A stretch of DNA of 64,000 nt from Sphingobacteriales bacterium UTBCD1 (GTDB lineage: Bacteria; Bacteroidota; Bacteroidia; Chitinophagales; Chitinophagaceae): positions 1 through 64,000 of the forward strand of contig MWTC01000043.1 in the NCBI GenBank assembly GCA_002066995.1. The letters run 5' to 3'. Made by a program: the position numbers and the translations under genes. The notes under the pieces were generated by a model. That model was not told where the DNA came from and searched no databases. It saw nothing but the letters and a program-made list of their open reading frames with translations. Below are positions 9,621 through 17,847 of the stretch, piece after piece (position 1 is the first letter of the stretch; the number at the start of each line of letters is the position of its first letter).

Positions 9621-9650
9621 GCTTTCTATCAAATTCAATTGATAGAAAGC
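9621..9650. repeat. Perfect 30-base inverted repeat upstream of nos
   Basis: The arms GCTTTCTATCAA (9621-9632) and TTGATAGAAAGC (9639-9650) are exact reverse complements around a six-base spacer. It lies about 240 bases upstream of the cytochrome c gene start. It could be an operator for a dimeric regulator or a hairpin; there is no strong T tail on either side. Confidence 0.75.
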
Positions 9651-9890
9651 GGAATGCCGCAAAGCTACCTGAGTACTTTCTTTCCCTGTTATGATTATTA
9701 TCTTCATTGCTAATGACCATAGTCATAATTTTTTGTTGCATGTTTCTCGGACTTTGCAGCCCGATATCGGTAAAAAAATCGGGAAAATTGTTTTTAAAAT
9801 GACAAAAAACCGACCCGGGCAGATTCATGCACAAATTATAGATTAACAGAGTGCTTTGTGCTAATTTGCGCCCTAATAAAATTACTCATT

Positions 9891-10373
9891 ATGAAAAAAA
9901 TTCTTATTATCGGAATTATTGTTTCAGGTATAATCGCCTGCAACAATAATCAATCAGGCAACAACACAAATGGAGCTAACAATTCAGGTCAAAACCAGCA
10001 AACCGGCAACACCGGGAATCCTTCTTATGATCCGAACAGGGGTGAAGGTAAGTTCACTAAAGTGGATGTAAGCCCTAAACTGGATGTGGCTATGGCTACA
10101 TCAGGCGAAAAAGTTTATTCCGTAAAATGTGCTGCCTGTCATAAGCTTACCGATGAAAGACTGGTTGGCCCGGGTTGGAAAGGAGTAACCAGCAGGCATA
10201 CTGCCGAATGGATTATGAATTTTACCACGAATACGGATGAAATGCTTTCTAAAGATCCTAAAGCACAGGCCATGCTGGAAATATGCCTTGTCCGTATGCC
10301 CAATCAGAATCTGACTGACCAGGATGCCCGTGATGTATATGAATTCATGAGGCAAAATGACGGAGTAAAATAA
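9891..10373 (+). CDS. Monohaem cytochrome c lipoprotein of the nos operon
   Basis: I chose the ATG at 9891. It gives MKKILIIGIIVSGIIAC, a lipoprotein signal with the lipidated Cys at residue 17, and a 160-residue product; the frame opens earlier but that would bury the signal. After an Asn/Gly/Gln-rich linker comes a class I cytochrome c domain with one haem site, CAACH, and a likely distal Met ligand in VRMPNQNLT. Small periplasmic cytochromes c are standard members of clade II nos clusters. It is 49 bases upstream of nosZ, so I infer that it is the electron donor to NosZ in place of the NosR route, anchored in a membrane on the periplasmic side. Confidence 0.85.
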   Translation: MKKILIIGIIVSGIIACNNNQSGNNTNGANNSGQNQQTGNTGNPSYDPNRGEGKFTKVDVSPKLDVAMATSGEKVYSVKCAACHKLTDERLVGPGWKGVTSRHTAEWIMNFTTNTDEMLSKDPKAQAMLEICLVRMPNQNLTDQDARDVYEFMRQNDGVK

Positions 10374-10422
10374 ATACCTCCGGAACTTAATATTGTATTT
10401 AAACACCAAACAATAAATAAAT

Positions 10423-12426
10423 ATGAAGAAGACAAAACCACTGATGTTGGCATTGGCCGGTGCTTTCCTGCTAATGGCCCAGTATTCCTGCAAACCTAAA
10501 AATGCAGGAAATGCAGTAAGCGGCGATGCTGCTTCTAAAGCTTATGTAGCTCCCGGTAAGTATGACGAATTCTACAACTTCGTTTCCGGTGGCTTCAGCG
10601 GTCAAATGAGTGTATATGGGATTCCTTCCGGGCGGTTGCTCCGGGTGATCCCTGTATTTTCAGTGGACCCTCAAAGCGGTTATGGCTATAGTGAAGAAAC
10701 AAAGCCTATGTTAAACACATCACATGGTTTTATACCCTGGGATGATCTGCATCACGTAGAAATGTCACTAACAGATGGCTCGCCTGATGGTCGCTGGGTA
10801 TTCGGCAATGGCAATAATACTCCGAGGGTAGCCCGCCTTGACCTGAAGACATTCCGCACTGCGGAAATATTAGAGTTGCCCAACAGCGCAGGCAATCACT
10901 CTTCACCATTCGCAACAGAAAATACTGAGTATATTGTTGCCGGCACCCGTTTTAGTGTACCGATGGACAACTCCAACGGAGATGTTCCTATTAATACTTA
11001 CAGGCAGAACTTCAGAGGTACGGTCAGCTTTATTAAAGTGGACCCCACTTCAGGAAACATGAGTATTGGATTTCAGCTCAGAACTCCGGGTGTCAATTTT
11101 GACCTGAGCCACGCCGGTAAAGGCAAATCACATGATTGGTTTTTCTTCTCAACATATAATACAGAACAGGCAAATACATTACTTGAAGTAAACGCTTCGC
11201 AGAGAGATAAAGACTTCATTATGGCGGTGAACTGGAAAAAAGCAGAAGACCTCGTAAAACAGGGCAAAGGGAAAAAAGAGTCTGTAAAGTATGCGCATAA
11301 CGTATATGATGAAAAAACCCATTCATCTACTTCAAAGATCGAGAATGAGGTTACCGTCTTGGATGTAAAAGATTTCCCGGATATCGTTTATTTCATCCCC
11401 TGTCCTAAGTCCCCGCACGGTTGTGATGTGGACCCTACAGGCGAGTATATTGTAGGCAGCGGTAAATTAGCCGCACTGCTTCCTGTTTTCAGCTTTGATA
11501 AAATTCAGAAAGCAATTGCTGCAAAAGATTTTATTGGCGAATATGATGGGATACCGGTGATCCGCTATGAAGCTGCATTATATGGTGAAGTGGAAAAACC
11601 GGGATTAGGGCCGTTGCATACCGAATTTGATGGAAAAGGTAATGCCATCACCACCTTCTTTGTTTCTTCTGAGATCGTAAAATGGAATGTAAAAGATCTG
11701 AAGATCATTGATCGTCAGCCGACATATTATTCTCCCGGTCACCTTTGCATTCCCGGCGGTGATACCAAGAAGCCTTATGGAAAATATGTGATCGTTTATA
11801 ATAAGATCACTAAAGACAGGTATTTACCGACAGGTCCGGAACTTAATCAGAGTGCACAGCTTTTTGATATCACAGGTGATAAAATGCAGTTGATACTGGA
11901 TTTTCCCACTATAGGTGAGCCGCACTATGCTCAGGCTGTTCCTGCTGATCTTGTAAAAAATAATTCTCTTCGCCTCTTCGATATCAATGCCAATGCAAAT
12001 CCTTATGTTTCAAAGGGCGAAAAAGAAACCAAGGTAGTGCGTAATGGAAAGAGAGTGGATATTTATATTACGTCTATCCGTTCACATTTTACTCCTGATA
12101 ATATTGAGGGTATAAAAATGGGAGACGATGTGTATTGGCATGTTACCAACCTGGAACAGGATTGGGACGTACCTCATGGTTTTGCCGTCAAAGGAGCACA
12201 GAATGCAGAGTTACTGATCATGCCAGGGGAAACCCAGACATTAAAATGGTCTCCGGAAAAACCGGGTATCTATCCGTTCTACTGTACCGACTTCTGCAGT
12301 GCATTGCACCAGGAAATGCAGGGATATATCAGAGTTTCACCTGCCGGCAGCAATGTACCGCTGACCTTCAGCACAGGAACGAATATGCCTAAAGACACAG
12401 TTTCCGTTACCCCGATGGGTAAATAA
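10423..12426 (+). CDS. nosZ: Nitrous oxide reductase, clade II, probable lipoprotein
   Basis: The 667-residue protein reduces N2O to N2 in the periplasm. The C-terminal cupredoxin domain has the complete CuA site CTDFCSALHQEMQGY (Cys621, Cys625, His629, Met632). The beta-propeller carries the histidines expected for the CuZ cluster in DDLHHVE, SHDWFFF, SPHGCDVDPTG, LHTEFD and GEPHYAQ. The leader MKKTKPLMLALAGAFLLMAQYSC is a Sec-type signal ending in a lipobox-like Cys, with no twin arginine; Sec export is a hallmark of clade II enzymes. Second gene of the operon, after cytochrome c and before the NosL fusion. No nosR or nosX is present. Lipidation is inferred from a relaxed lipobox and is less certain than the enzyme call. 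Confidence 0.96.
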   Translation: MKKTKPLMLALAGAFLLMAQYSCKPKNAGNAVSGDAASKAYVAPGKYDEFYNFVSGGFSGQMSVYGIPSGRLLRVIPVFSVDPQSGYGYSEETKPMLNTSHGFIPWDDLHHVEMSLTDGSPDGRWVFGNGNNTPRVARLDLKTFRTAEILELPNSAGNHSSPFATENTEYIVAGTRFSVPMDNSNGDVPINTYRQNFRGTVSFIKVDPTSGNMSIGFQLRTPGVNFDLSHAGKGKSHDWFFFSTYNTEQANTLLEVNASQRDKDFIMAVNWKKAEDLVKQGKGKKESVKYAHNVYDEKTHSSTSKIENEVTVLDVKDFPDIVYFIPCPKSPHGCDVDPTGEYIVGSGKLAALLPVFSFDKIQKAIAAKDFIGEYDGIPVIRYEAALYGEVEKPGLGPLHTEFDGKGNAITTFFVSSEIVKWNVKDLKIIDRQPTYYSPGHLCIPGGDTKKPYGKYVIVYNKITKDRYLPTGPELNQSAQLFDITGDKMQLILDFPTIGEPHYAQAVPADLVKNNSLRLFDINANANPYVSKGEKETKVVRNGKRVDIYITSIRSHFTPDNIEGIKMGDDVYWHVTNLEQDWDVPHGFAVKGAQNAELLIMPGETQTLKWSPEKPGIYPFYCTDFCSALHQEMQGYIRVSPAGSNVPLTFSTGTNMPKDTVSVTPMGK

Positions 12427-12493
12427 TTAGAAGTGGGCTAATATTTGTTTGGAATTTTAACCAGGGTGAGGGTAAATCTAATAATCAGGTTAT

Positions 12494-13516
12494 ATGAAAA
12501 AAAATCGTTTGAGTAAACTGACAACAGCGCTGGTAGCATTCTGCGGACTTGCTCTGATAGCAGTGTTTTTTGTTCCGATGTGGAGAATAGATCTTTTTGC
12601 TCCGCAATACCCGGAAGGACTTCGATTATTGATTTACCCTCATAAACTTGGGGGAAATGTTGAAATCATTAATGGATTAAATCACTACATAGGTATGAAG
12701 ACCCTTCATACCGGTGATTTTTTTGAATTCACTATTCTGCCCTACATCTTTATTTTCTTCGTTTTGCTTTTATTGGTAACTGCACTTACCCGTAGCCGGA
12801 AACTGTTTTATATTACGGTAACTCTTTTCGTCTGCTTTGGCATTATTGCCATGGTTGATTTCTGGAGATGGGAATATAATTATGGGCATGATCTGAACCC
12901 TGATGCAGCGATTAAAGTTCCGGGAATGGCATATCAACCACCATTGATCGGGTATAAGCAATTGCTCAACTTCGCAGCATATTCGCAGCCGGATATCGGC
13001 GGGTGGATTTTTCTTGTAGCCGGCTTCATACTTTTTATACTGGCTATAAAAGAAATATTGGTATCAGGAAAAATGAAACGCTCTCACAGCGCAGCAACTG
13101 CAGCAGCAGCCCTTAGCTTATTGTTTTTTACTTCTTCATGCAATTCAGGCCCCGAACCTATCGTAACCGGGAAAGATCAATGTAATTTTTGTGGAATGAC
13201 GGTAAGTGATGACCGCTTCGGTGCAGAGCTTATTACAAAAAAAGGAAAAGTGTTCAAGTTTGATGATGCAAATTGTATTCTTTCTTATTTGAAAAAAGAC
13301 GGGTTTGATAAAAACTCAGTAAAAGAAGTTTACTTCAAAGATTTCAGCAACGATCACTCCCTGATTAAAGCCAATGATGCTTTTTTTCTGAAAAGCGATG
13401 AGTTGCGCAGCCCGATGGGTGGAAATATTGCAGCATTCAGCAATAAGGACAGCCTGGAAAAAGCAAAAGCACAATTTGCGGGAGACATCACTTCCTGGAG
13501 TGAAATCTATCATTGA
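12494..13516 (+). CDS. nosL: Membrane protein fused to NosL copper chaperone
   Basis: The 340-residue protein has two parts. Residues 1-193 hold about four membrane segments (near 10-29, 80-98, 104-122, 170-190) and the stretch NGLNHYIGMKTL. I link this part to an uncharacterised protein often found in Bacteroidota nos clusters. Residues 194-340 are a whole NosL. They begin with MKRSHSAATAAAALSLLFF, a classic lipoprotein signal ending in TSSC (Cys216), then DQCNFCGMTVSDDRFGAEL with the Cys230/Cys233/Met235 Cu(I)-binding motif and KFDDANCILSYL. NosL delivers copper to NosZ. The internal ATG at 13073 follows CAGGAA, so separate translation of a 147-residue NosL is possible. It overlaps nosD by one base. 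Confidence 0.85.
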   Translation: MKKNRLSKLTTALVAFCGLALIAVFFVPMWRIDLFAPQYPEGLRLLIYPHKLGGNVEIINGLNHYIGMKTLHTGDFFEFTILPYIFIFFVLLLLVTALTRSRKLFYITVTLFVCFGIIAMVDFWRWEYNYGHDLNPDAAIKVPGMAYQPPLIGYKQLLNFAAYSQPDIGGWIFLVAGFILFILAIKEILVSGKMKRSHSAATAAAALSLLFFTSSCNSGPEPIVTGKDQCNFCGMTVSDDRFGAELITKKGKVFKFDDANCILSYLKKDGFDKNSVKEVYFKDFSNDHSLIKANDAFFLKSDELRSPMGGNIAAFSNKDSLEKAKAQFAGDITSWSEIYH

Positions 13517-14754
13517 TGAAAAAATTGATTTACATATTTGCCGGTTTGATGATGACCGGGTTCACTTCTTTTGCCCGGATCATAAAAGTGGGAAAGCAGC
13601 AGCAGGTCCGTTCTATAAGTCAGGCCATCTCCCTTGCATCTGCCGGCGATACCATTTGGGTAGAAAACGGGACTTACAGGGAAAAGAATATGGTAATTAA
13701 TAAACCTGTTGTACTTCTTGGTATTAACTACCCGGTACTGGATGGTGAGCATCAATACGAGATCATTTCAGTAAAGGCAAATAATGTAACAATAAAAGGA
13801 TTCAGGATTGAAAATACCGGGGTGTCAAGCCTTGAGGATATTGCAGCAATAAAGATCTATTCCTGCAGTAATGTTACCGTATCCGGAAATATTTTTAAAG
13901 ATACTTTTTTTGGAATCTATTCTCAATCCTCTGTCAATTGCCTTTTTGAAAACAATAAACTGACCGCATCAGCCAAAACAGAACAGGCAAGCGGTAATGG
14001 CATTCATTGCTGGAAGAGCGATAGTTTACGCATCATCGGGAACACAATCACCGGGCACAGGGACGGTATATATTTTGAATTTGTAACCAACTCGGTGATC
14101 TGGAGAAATGATTCTCACAATAACATGCGGTATGGATTACATTTTATGTTTTCCAATAACGATGCTTATATTTCAAACATATTCCGCAATAACGGGGCAG
14201 GTGTATCGGTAATGTTTACCCACGGAGTAAAGATGTTCAATAATTATTTTGAAGAAAACTGGGGTGATGCGTCTTATGGAATTTTTCTGAAAGAGATTTC
14301 GGACAGTTATATTATCGGCAATAAGTTTTTACGTAATACCAGTGGTATATTTATGGAAGGCGCCAGCCGGGTCAGGGTAGAGAAGAACGAATTTAAAGAT
14401 AACGGATGGGCAATGAAGATCCAGGCCAGCAGTACGGATAATGTGATTACAAGGAACAATTTCCTGGGAAACACTTTTGATGTTGGCACCAATGGTACTT
14501 TGGTAATGAATTCTTTTGACCACAACTACTGGGATAAATATGAAGGATATGATCTCAACAGGGATAATACCGGTGATATACCGTACCGGCCTGTCAGCCT
14601 TTATTCTATGATCGTTGAAAAAAATCCTTCGGCAATGATGTTGTACCGGAGTTTTATGACCTCATTGCTTGATAAATCCGAAAAGATCCTGCCCACGCTG
14701 ACTCCGGAGAACCTTAAAGATAATTATCCGCTCATGAAACCTTTAGCATTATGA
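13516..14754 (+). CDS. nosD: Periplasmic copper-site maturation protein NosD
   Basis: The 412-residue product starts at the ATG sharing its A with the nosL stop codon; an upstream TTG in frame adds one residue and is less likely. A signal peptide (MKKLIYIFAGLMMTGFTSFA) precedes a right-handed parallel beta-helix made of repeated short strands such as NVTVSGNIFKDT, SVIWRNDSHNNM and DSYIIGNKFLRNT. It ends with the NosD-typical HNYWDKYEGYDLNRDNTGD. NosD works with NosF and NosY to supply sulfur for the CuZ cluster of NosZ. Its stop overlaps the nosF start by four bases, showing tight translational coupling. Confidence 0.92.
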   Translation: MKKLIYIFAGLMMTGFTSFARIIKVGKQQQVRSISQAISLASAGDTIWVENGTYREKNMVINKPVVLLGINYPVLDGEHQYEIISVKANNVTIKGFRIENTGVSSLEDIAAIKIYSCSNVTVSGNIFKDTFFGIYSQSSVNCLFENNKLTASAKTEQASGNGIHCWKSDSLRIIGNTITGHRDGIYFEFVTNSVIWRNDSHNNMRYGLHFMFSNNDAYISNIFRNNGAGVSVMFTHGVKMFNNYFEENWGDASYGIFLKEISDSYIIGNKFLRNTSGIFMEGASRVRVEKNEFKDNGWAMKIQASSTDNVITRNNFLGNTFDVGTNGTLVMNSFDHNYWDKYEGYDLNRDNTGDIPYRPVSLYSMIVEKNPSAMMLYRSFMTSLLDKSEKILPTLTPENLKDNYPLMKPLAL

Positions 14755-15461
14755 TTATTGCAAGTAACGTCACAAAGAAATTCGGAAAACTGGCAGCATT
14801 GAATAATGTATCTGCCACCTGCAACAAAGGAGAATGTATTGCATTGATCGGCCCTAACGGGAGCGGTAAGACCACTTTTATTAAAAGTATCCTGGGTATG
14901 GTAGTGCCTGATAGCGGCTTTATTACATTCAACGGCAGGAATATTATTCATGACTGGATGTACCGCCGTCATATTGGCTATATGCCGCAGATTGGAAGAT
15001 ACCCGGATAATATGACCATCGGACAGGTATTCAGCATGATGAAAGATATACGTGCACATAAAACAGGAAAGCCTGTTGATGAATCATTGATTAAAGCGTT
15101 CGGGCTGGATCAGCTGTTGCAAAAAAGAATGAGAACTCTTTCCGGCGGTACCCGCCAAAAAGTAAGCGCTTCACTTGCATTCCTGTTTAATCCTGATGTA
15201 TTGATACTTGATGAGCCGACTGCCGGTCTGGACCCATTGTCATCAGAAATTTTAAAAGAAAAGATCAAAAGTGAAAAGGATAAGGGAAAGCTTGTTTTGA
15301 TTACTTCGCACATACTGAGTGAACTGGATGAACTGATCACCCATGTGATCTATATGCAGGATGGCAATGTTCAGTTTCATAAAAAACTCAGCGATCTGCA
15401 AAAAGATACAGGCGAGGAAAAACTGGCCCGGGCGATCGCTTCAGTGATGTCAAAAAAATAA
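14751..15461 (+). CDS. nosF: ABC transporter ATPase NosF
   Basis: The 236-residue ATPase has Walker A GPNGSGKTT, the signature LSGGTRQKVSAS, Walker B VLILDEPTAGLDP and a switch His in LITSHILSEL. Its length is normal for a single nucleotide-binding domain without accessory domain. With NosY as membrane partner and NosD in the periplasm, it powers the step needed for copper-sulfur cluster assembly in NosZ. It starts inside the last codon of nosD (ATGA overlap) and is followed four bases later by nosY, so all three are one translation-coupled unit. Confidence 0.93.
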   Translation: MIIASNVTKKFGKLAALNNVSATCNKGECIALIGPNGSGKTTFIKSILGMVVPDSGFITFNGRNIIHDWMYRRHIGYMPQIGRYPDNMTIGQVFSMMKDIRAHKTGKPVDESLIKAFGLDQLLQKRMRTLSGGTRQKVSASLAFLFNPDVLILDEPTAGLDPLSSEILKEKIKSEKDKGKLVLITSHILSELDELITHVIYMQDGNVQFHKKLSDLQKDTGEEKLARAIASVMSKK

Positions 15462-15465
15462 ATGT

Positions 15466-16233
15466 ATGAAAAAGATTACGAAATATGTACTGACGGATAT
15501 TCTCAGGAATAAGATCATAATCGGGTACACTATTTTCTTATTGCTGATTTCATTGAGCTTATTCAACCTGGAAGACTCGGCATCAAAAGGGCTGCTGAGC
15601 CTGTTGAATATTGTTCTGATCATTATTCCGCTGGTATGTGTTATTTTTTCAACAATCTATATTTATAACAGCGCTGAGTTTATAGAGCTGCTGGTGAGCC
15701 AGCCACTGAAGCGGAAACAATTATGGTTAAGCCTTTTTACGGGGCTTGCAGGATCTTTAGCATTTTCATTTCTCATCGGCATCGGGATACCTGTATTACT
15801 TTATGCAGCTACCGCCACAGGTTATATAATGATCGCAATGGGTTTATTGCTTACCGTCATTTTTGTTGCTATTGCAATGTTTGCTGCAGTGATCGCCAGG
15901 GATAAGGCAAAAGGTATCGGCCTTTCCATTTTCCTATGGCTTTACTTCTCATTATTATTCGATGGATTGATCTTGTTTGTACTCTTCCAATTCCAGGACT
16001 ATCCATTGGAGAAATTCATGGTAGTGGCAAGTGCCTTGAACCCGATCGACCTTAGCCGTATCATGGTTTTATTAAAAATGGACACTTCTGCATTGATGGG
16101 ATATACCGGCGCCGTGTTCAGGGATTTTTTCGGGACCAATACAGGATTCATTATTGCGATAGCTATTCTTTTGGGATGGATCGTTGTTGTATTTTGGTGG
16201 TCTTTACGGAAATTTATCAGAAAGGATCTGTAG
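15466..16233 (+). CDS. nosY: ABC transporter permease NosY
   Basis: The 255-residue integral membrane protein has about six hydrophobic segments (near residues 17-33, 44-66, 97-120, 125-148, 155-180, 228-248). It also has the short QPLKRKQLWLS cytoplasmic stretch between segments 2 and 3 that is typical of NosY/ABC-2 permeases. It pairs with NosF. It is the last gene of the operon; two hairpins follow before the convergent gene at 17668-16409. Confidence 0.88.
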   Translation: MKKITKYVLTDILRNKIIIGYTIFLLLISLSLFNLEDSASKGLLSLLNIVLIIIPLVCVIFSTIYIYNSAEFIELLVSQPLKRKQLWLSLFTGLAGSLAFSFLIGIGIPVLLYAATATGYIMIAMGLLLTVIFVAIAMFAAVIARDKAKGIGLSIFLWLYFSLLFDGLILFVLFQFQDYPLEKFMVVASALNPIDLSRIMVLLKMDTSALMGYTGAVFRDFFGTNTGFIIAIAILLGWIVVVFWWSLRKFIRKDL

Positions 16234-16290
16234 GAGCCGCAAGAAACGATTAGGTTGTTTCAAAGGATCTTTAGTAAAGTGAATGCCTGA

Positions 16291-16310
16291 AAGATTCTGT
16301 TTTGAATCTT
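16291..16310. repeat. Perfect inverted repeat after nosY
   Basis: Arms AAGATTC and GAATCTT enclose a six-base loop. It is followed by A rather than T on the plus strand, so it is not itself a good terminator; it may protect the nos mRNA 3' end. Confidence 0.55.
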
Positions 16311-16319
16311 AAAAAATTG

Positions 16320-16354
16320 TCCGGCTGTATTTTGCAGACCGGATAATAATTTTT
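16320..16354 (+). terminator. Probable terminator of the nos operon
   Basis: The stem TCCGG-CTG pairs with CAG-A-CCGGA (one bulged A) and is followed by TAATAATTTTT. It lies about 90 bases past the nosY stop and ahead of a convergent gene. Confidence 0.55.
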
Positions 16355-16408
16355 CATTCTTTCTTTACAGTAAACTTCAGGTAACCTCTTTTACAGAGAT
16401 AGCTTTTA

Positions 16409-17668
16409 TCACTGCACTACAAACTTTTTGGTAAATGAATATTTACCGCCTTCTTCTGTTGCTTTAATGAGATAAATTCCTTTGGCGGTATTGGGATGCA
16501 GTTTGATGTTTTCCGTTTGTTCTTCTGCATTCACATTCACTACACGTAAAACAACCTGCCTGCCCATTACATCAGTGACCTGTACTGCATAATTTCCGGC
16601 GGGTATTTGTGAAAACTGGAGTGTAAACTGGTTTTCAGTGACCGGGTTAGGGAAGACCTGTAAATTATTGCTGTTAGTGTTTACCGGGTCATCAATTGTT
16701 CCGATCAGGTTGGAAGTTGCTTTTTTTATCTTCAGTAAATTACTGCTGGCCAGGTCTGAACTGCGCCATATATTACCGGATATCCTGTATGCTGTTGCGG
16801 TCCAGGTCTGGGGATCAACGGTGTAGTATGAAGCGGTAGTATCAGCAGCACTGCTTACAATTATTTTATTACGATCATCCACTGCGGCTCCATTTGTAGA
16901 AAAAGCCGGAGGTAACCCGCTGATCACTGCTACATGCTTTGCTACTTTAGTGACAGGATCAAATCTGAATACATTATTCCGTGCAGTGATGATATATAGA
17001 TTCCCTTCATTGTCTGCAATCATATCACCTCCGTAACTGTTACAGGAATTGTGAACAGAAATCTCTTTATTGGATGGGTCGTCAGCTAAAGTTCCCAGGT
17101 CTTCTATCATGAAATTTTTTTCAGTGCCAAAGCGGACCAGGTGCATGGCATCATTAGTCATTGCATAAATATTACCATCGCTTGCAACAGTCATACGTGT
17201 AACAACATTTCCCTGGTCGGAGGATTTCACCGTTATGCCTGTTAATTGCTGATCGGTAACATAATACACTTTCATTGTTTTCAAATCAATATACCGGAGC
17301 TGATCAATGAACATGGGCGTATAGTAGAGTCTGTTACTTTTTTTATCGTAGGCAAGAGCTGCTACGCCTGAACTGAAAGCAGGCTGAAGTGCAAAATTGT
17401 TCTTTGCCGCAATGCCTGTGTTTTCTATCTGTTTTTTTGAAGTGGCATCATAAGCAATTTGATTTGCATCAGTGCCATCCAGCAATACTTCGCTAATTGA
17501 TTTGGATTGCAGATTGATCTTCCTGAGATAATTCCAGCTGGATCCCTGTTTCTGGATATCTGTTATTGCATAGACAGTCCTGTTATTTTGCCCATTGACA
17601 AGAATAGAAAAAAATAAAAGAACTCCCGTTATTGCCATGCTGTAGTGTAAACTTTTTCTCATACGCAC
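16409..17668 (-). CDS. Secreted protein with type IX sorting domain, propeller-like
   Basis: The 419-residue protein has a signal peptide (MRMRKSLHYSMAITGVLLFF, cleavage near VNGQ). A region of repeated short blades follows, such as ALAYDKKSNRLYYTP, MTVASDGNIYAMTND and MIADNEGNLYIITAR, suggesting a beta-propeller. The last 80 residues begin LQVFPNPVTENQFTLQF and end GGKYSFTKKFVVQ, which is the Por/type IX secretion C-terminal sorting domain. It is therefore probably exported and surface-attached or released. No enzymatic motif was recognised. It lies downstream of the other sorting-domain protein at 17848-19329, separated by that gene's terminator. Confidence 0.75.
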   Translation of the reverse strand: MRMRKSLHYSMAITGVLLFFSILVNGQNNRTVYAITDIQKQGSSWNYLRKINLQSKSISEVLLDGTDANQIAYDATSKKQIENTGIAAKNNFALQPAFSSGVAALAYDKKSNRLYYTPMFIDQLRYIDLKTMKVYYVTDQQLTGITVKSSDQGNVVTRMTVASDGNIYAMTNDAMHLVRFGTEKNFMIEDLGTLADDPSNKEISVHNSCNSYGGDMIADNEGNLYIITARNNVFRFDPVTKVAKHVAVISGLPPAFSTNGAAVDDRNKIIVSSAADTTASYYTVDPQTWTATAYRISGNIWRSSDLASSNLLKIKKATSNLIGTIDDPVNTNSNNLQVFPNPVTENQFTLQFSQIPAGNYAVQVTDVMGRQVVLRVVNVNAEEQTENIKLHPNTAKGIYLIKATEEGGKYSFTKKFVVQ

Positions 17669-17773
17669 AAGGTTTTTAATTTGTTTTCAAAAAAAGAAAA
17701 GAGCCGCATATTAAGTTACGAATTTCCGTTGTTGCAAAAAAATGTTTTTGATGCTATTAGGGAATTTACGATA

Positions 17774-17807
17774 AAGAAAGAAACCCCTCCGCTTTCGCAA
17801 GAGGGGT
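17774..17807 (-). terminator. Intrinsic terminator after the 17848-19329 gene
   Basis: On the minus strand ACCCCTC (17807-17801) pairs with GAGGGGT (17789-17783) around a loop that can form a GAAA-capped inner stem. The T-rich tail TTTCTTTCTTT follows. Confidence 0.8.
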
Positions 17808-17847
17808 CCAAGGTATAAACCCTGAGCACAAAAAGACTGTACCTGGT

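Larger units (their letters stand above)
9403..9890. other. Divergent intergenic region of the nos locus
   Basis: About 490 bases between the membrane-protein gene and the cytochrome c gene. It contains a -7 box for the minus-strand gene (9511-9518), two identical 12-base copies of AATTTATTATAA (9488-9499 and 9533-9544) and a perfect inverted repeat (9621-9650). A minus-strand open frame of 90 codons (9562-9834) looks non-coding. I see no canonical FNR/CRP site of the TTGAT-N4-ATCAA type. Confidence 0.5.

Noticed and set aside
9562-9834. A 90-codon minus-strand frame upstream of the cytochrome c gene
   Set aside because: No similarity to a known family, unusual composition, and it contains the perfect inverted repeat; more likely regulatory DNA.
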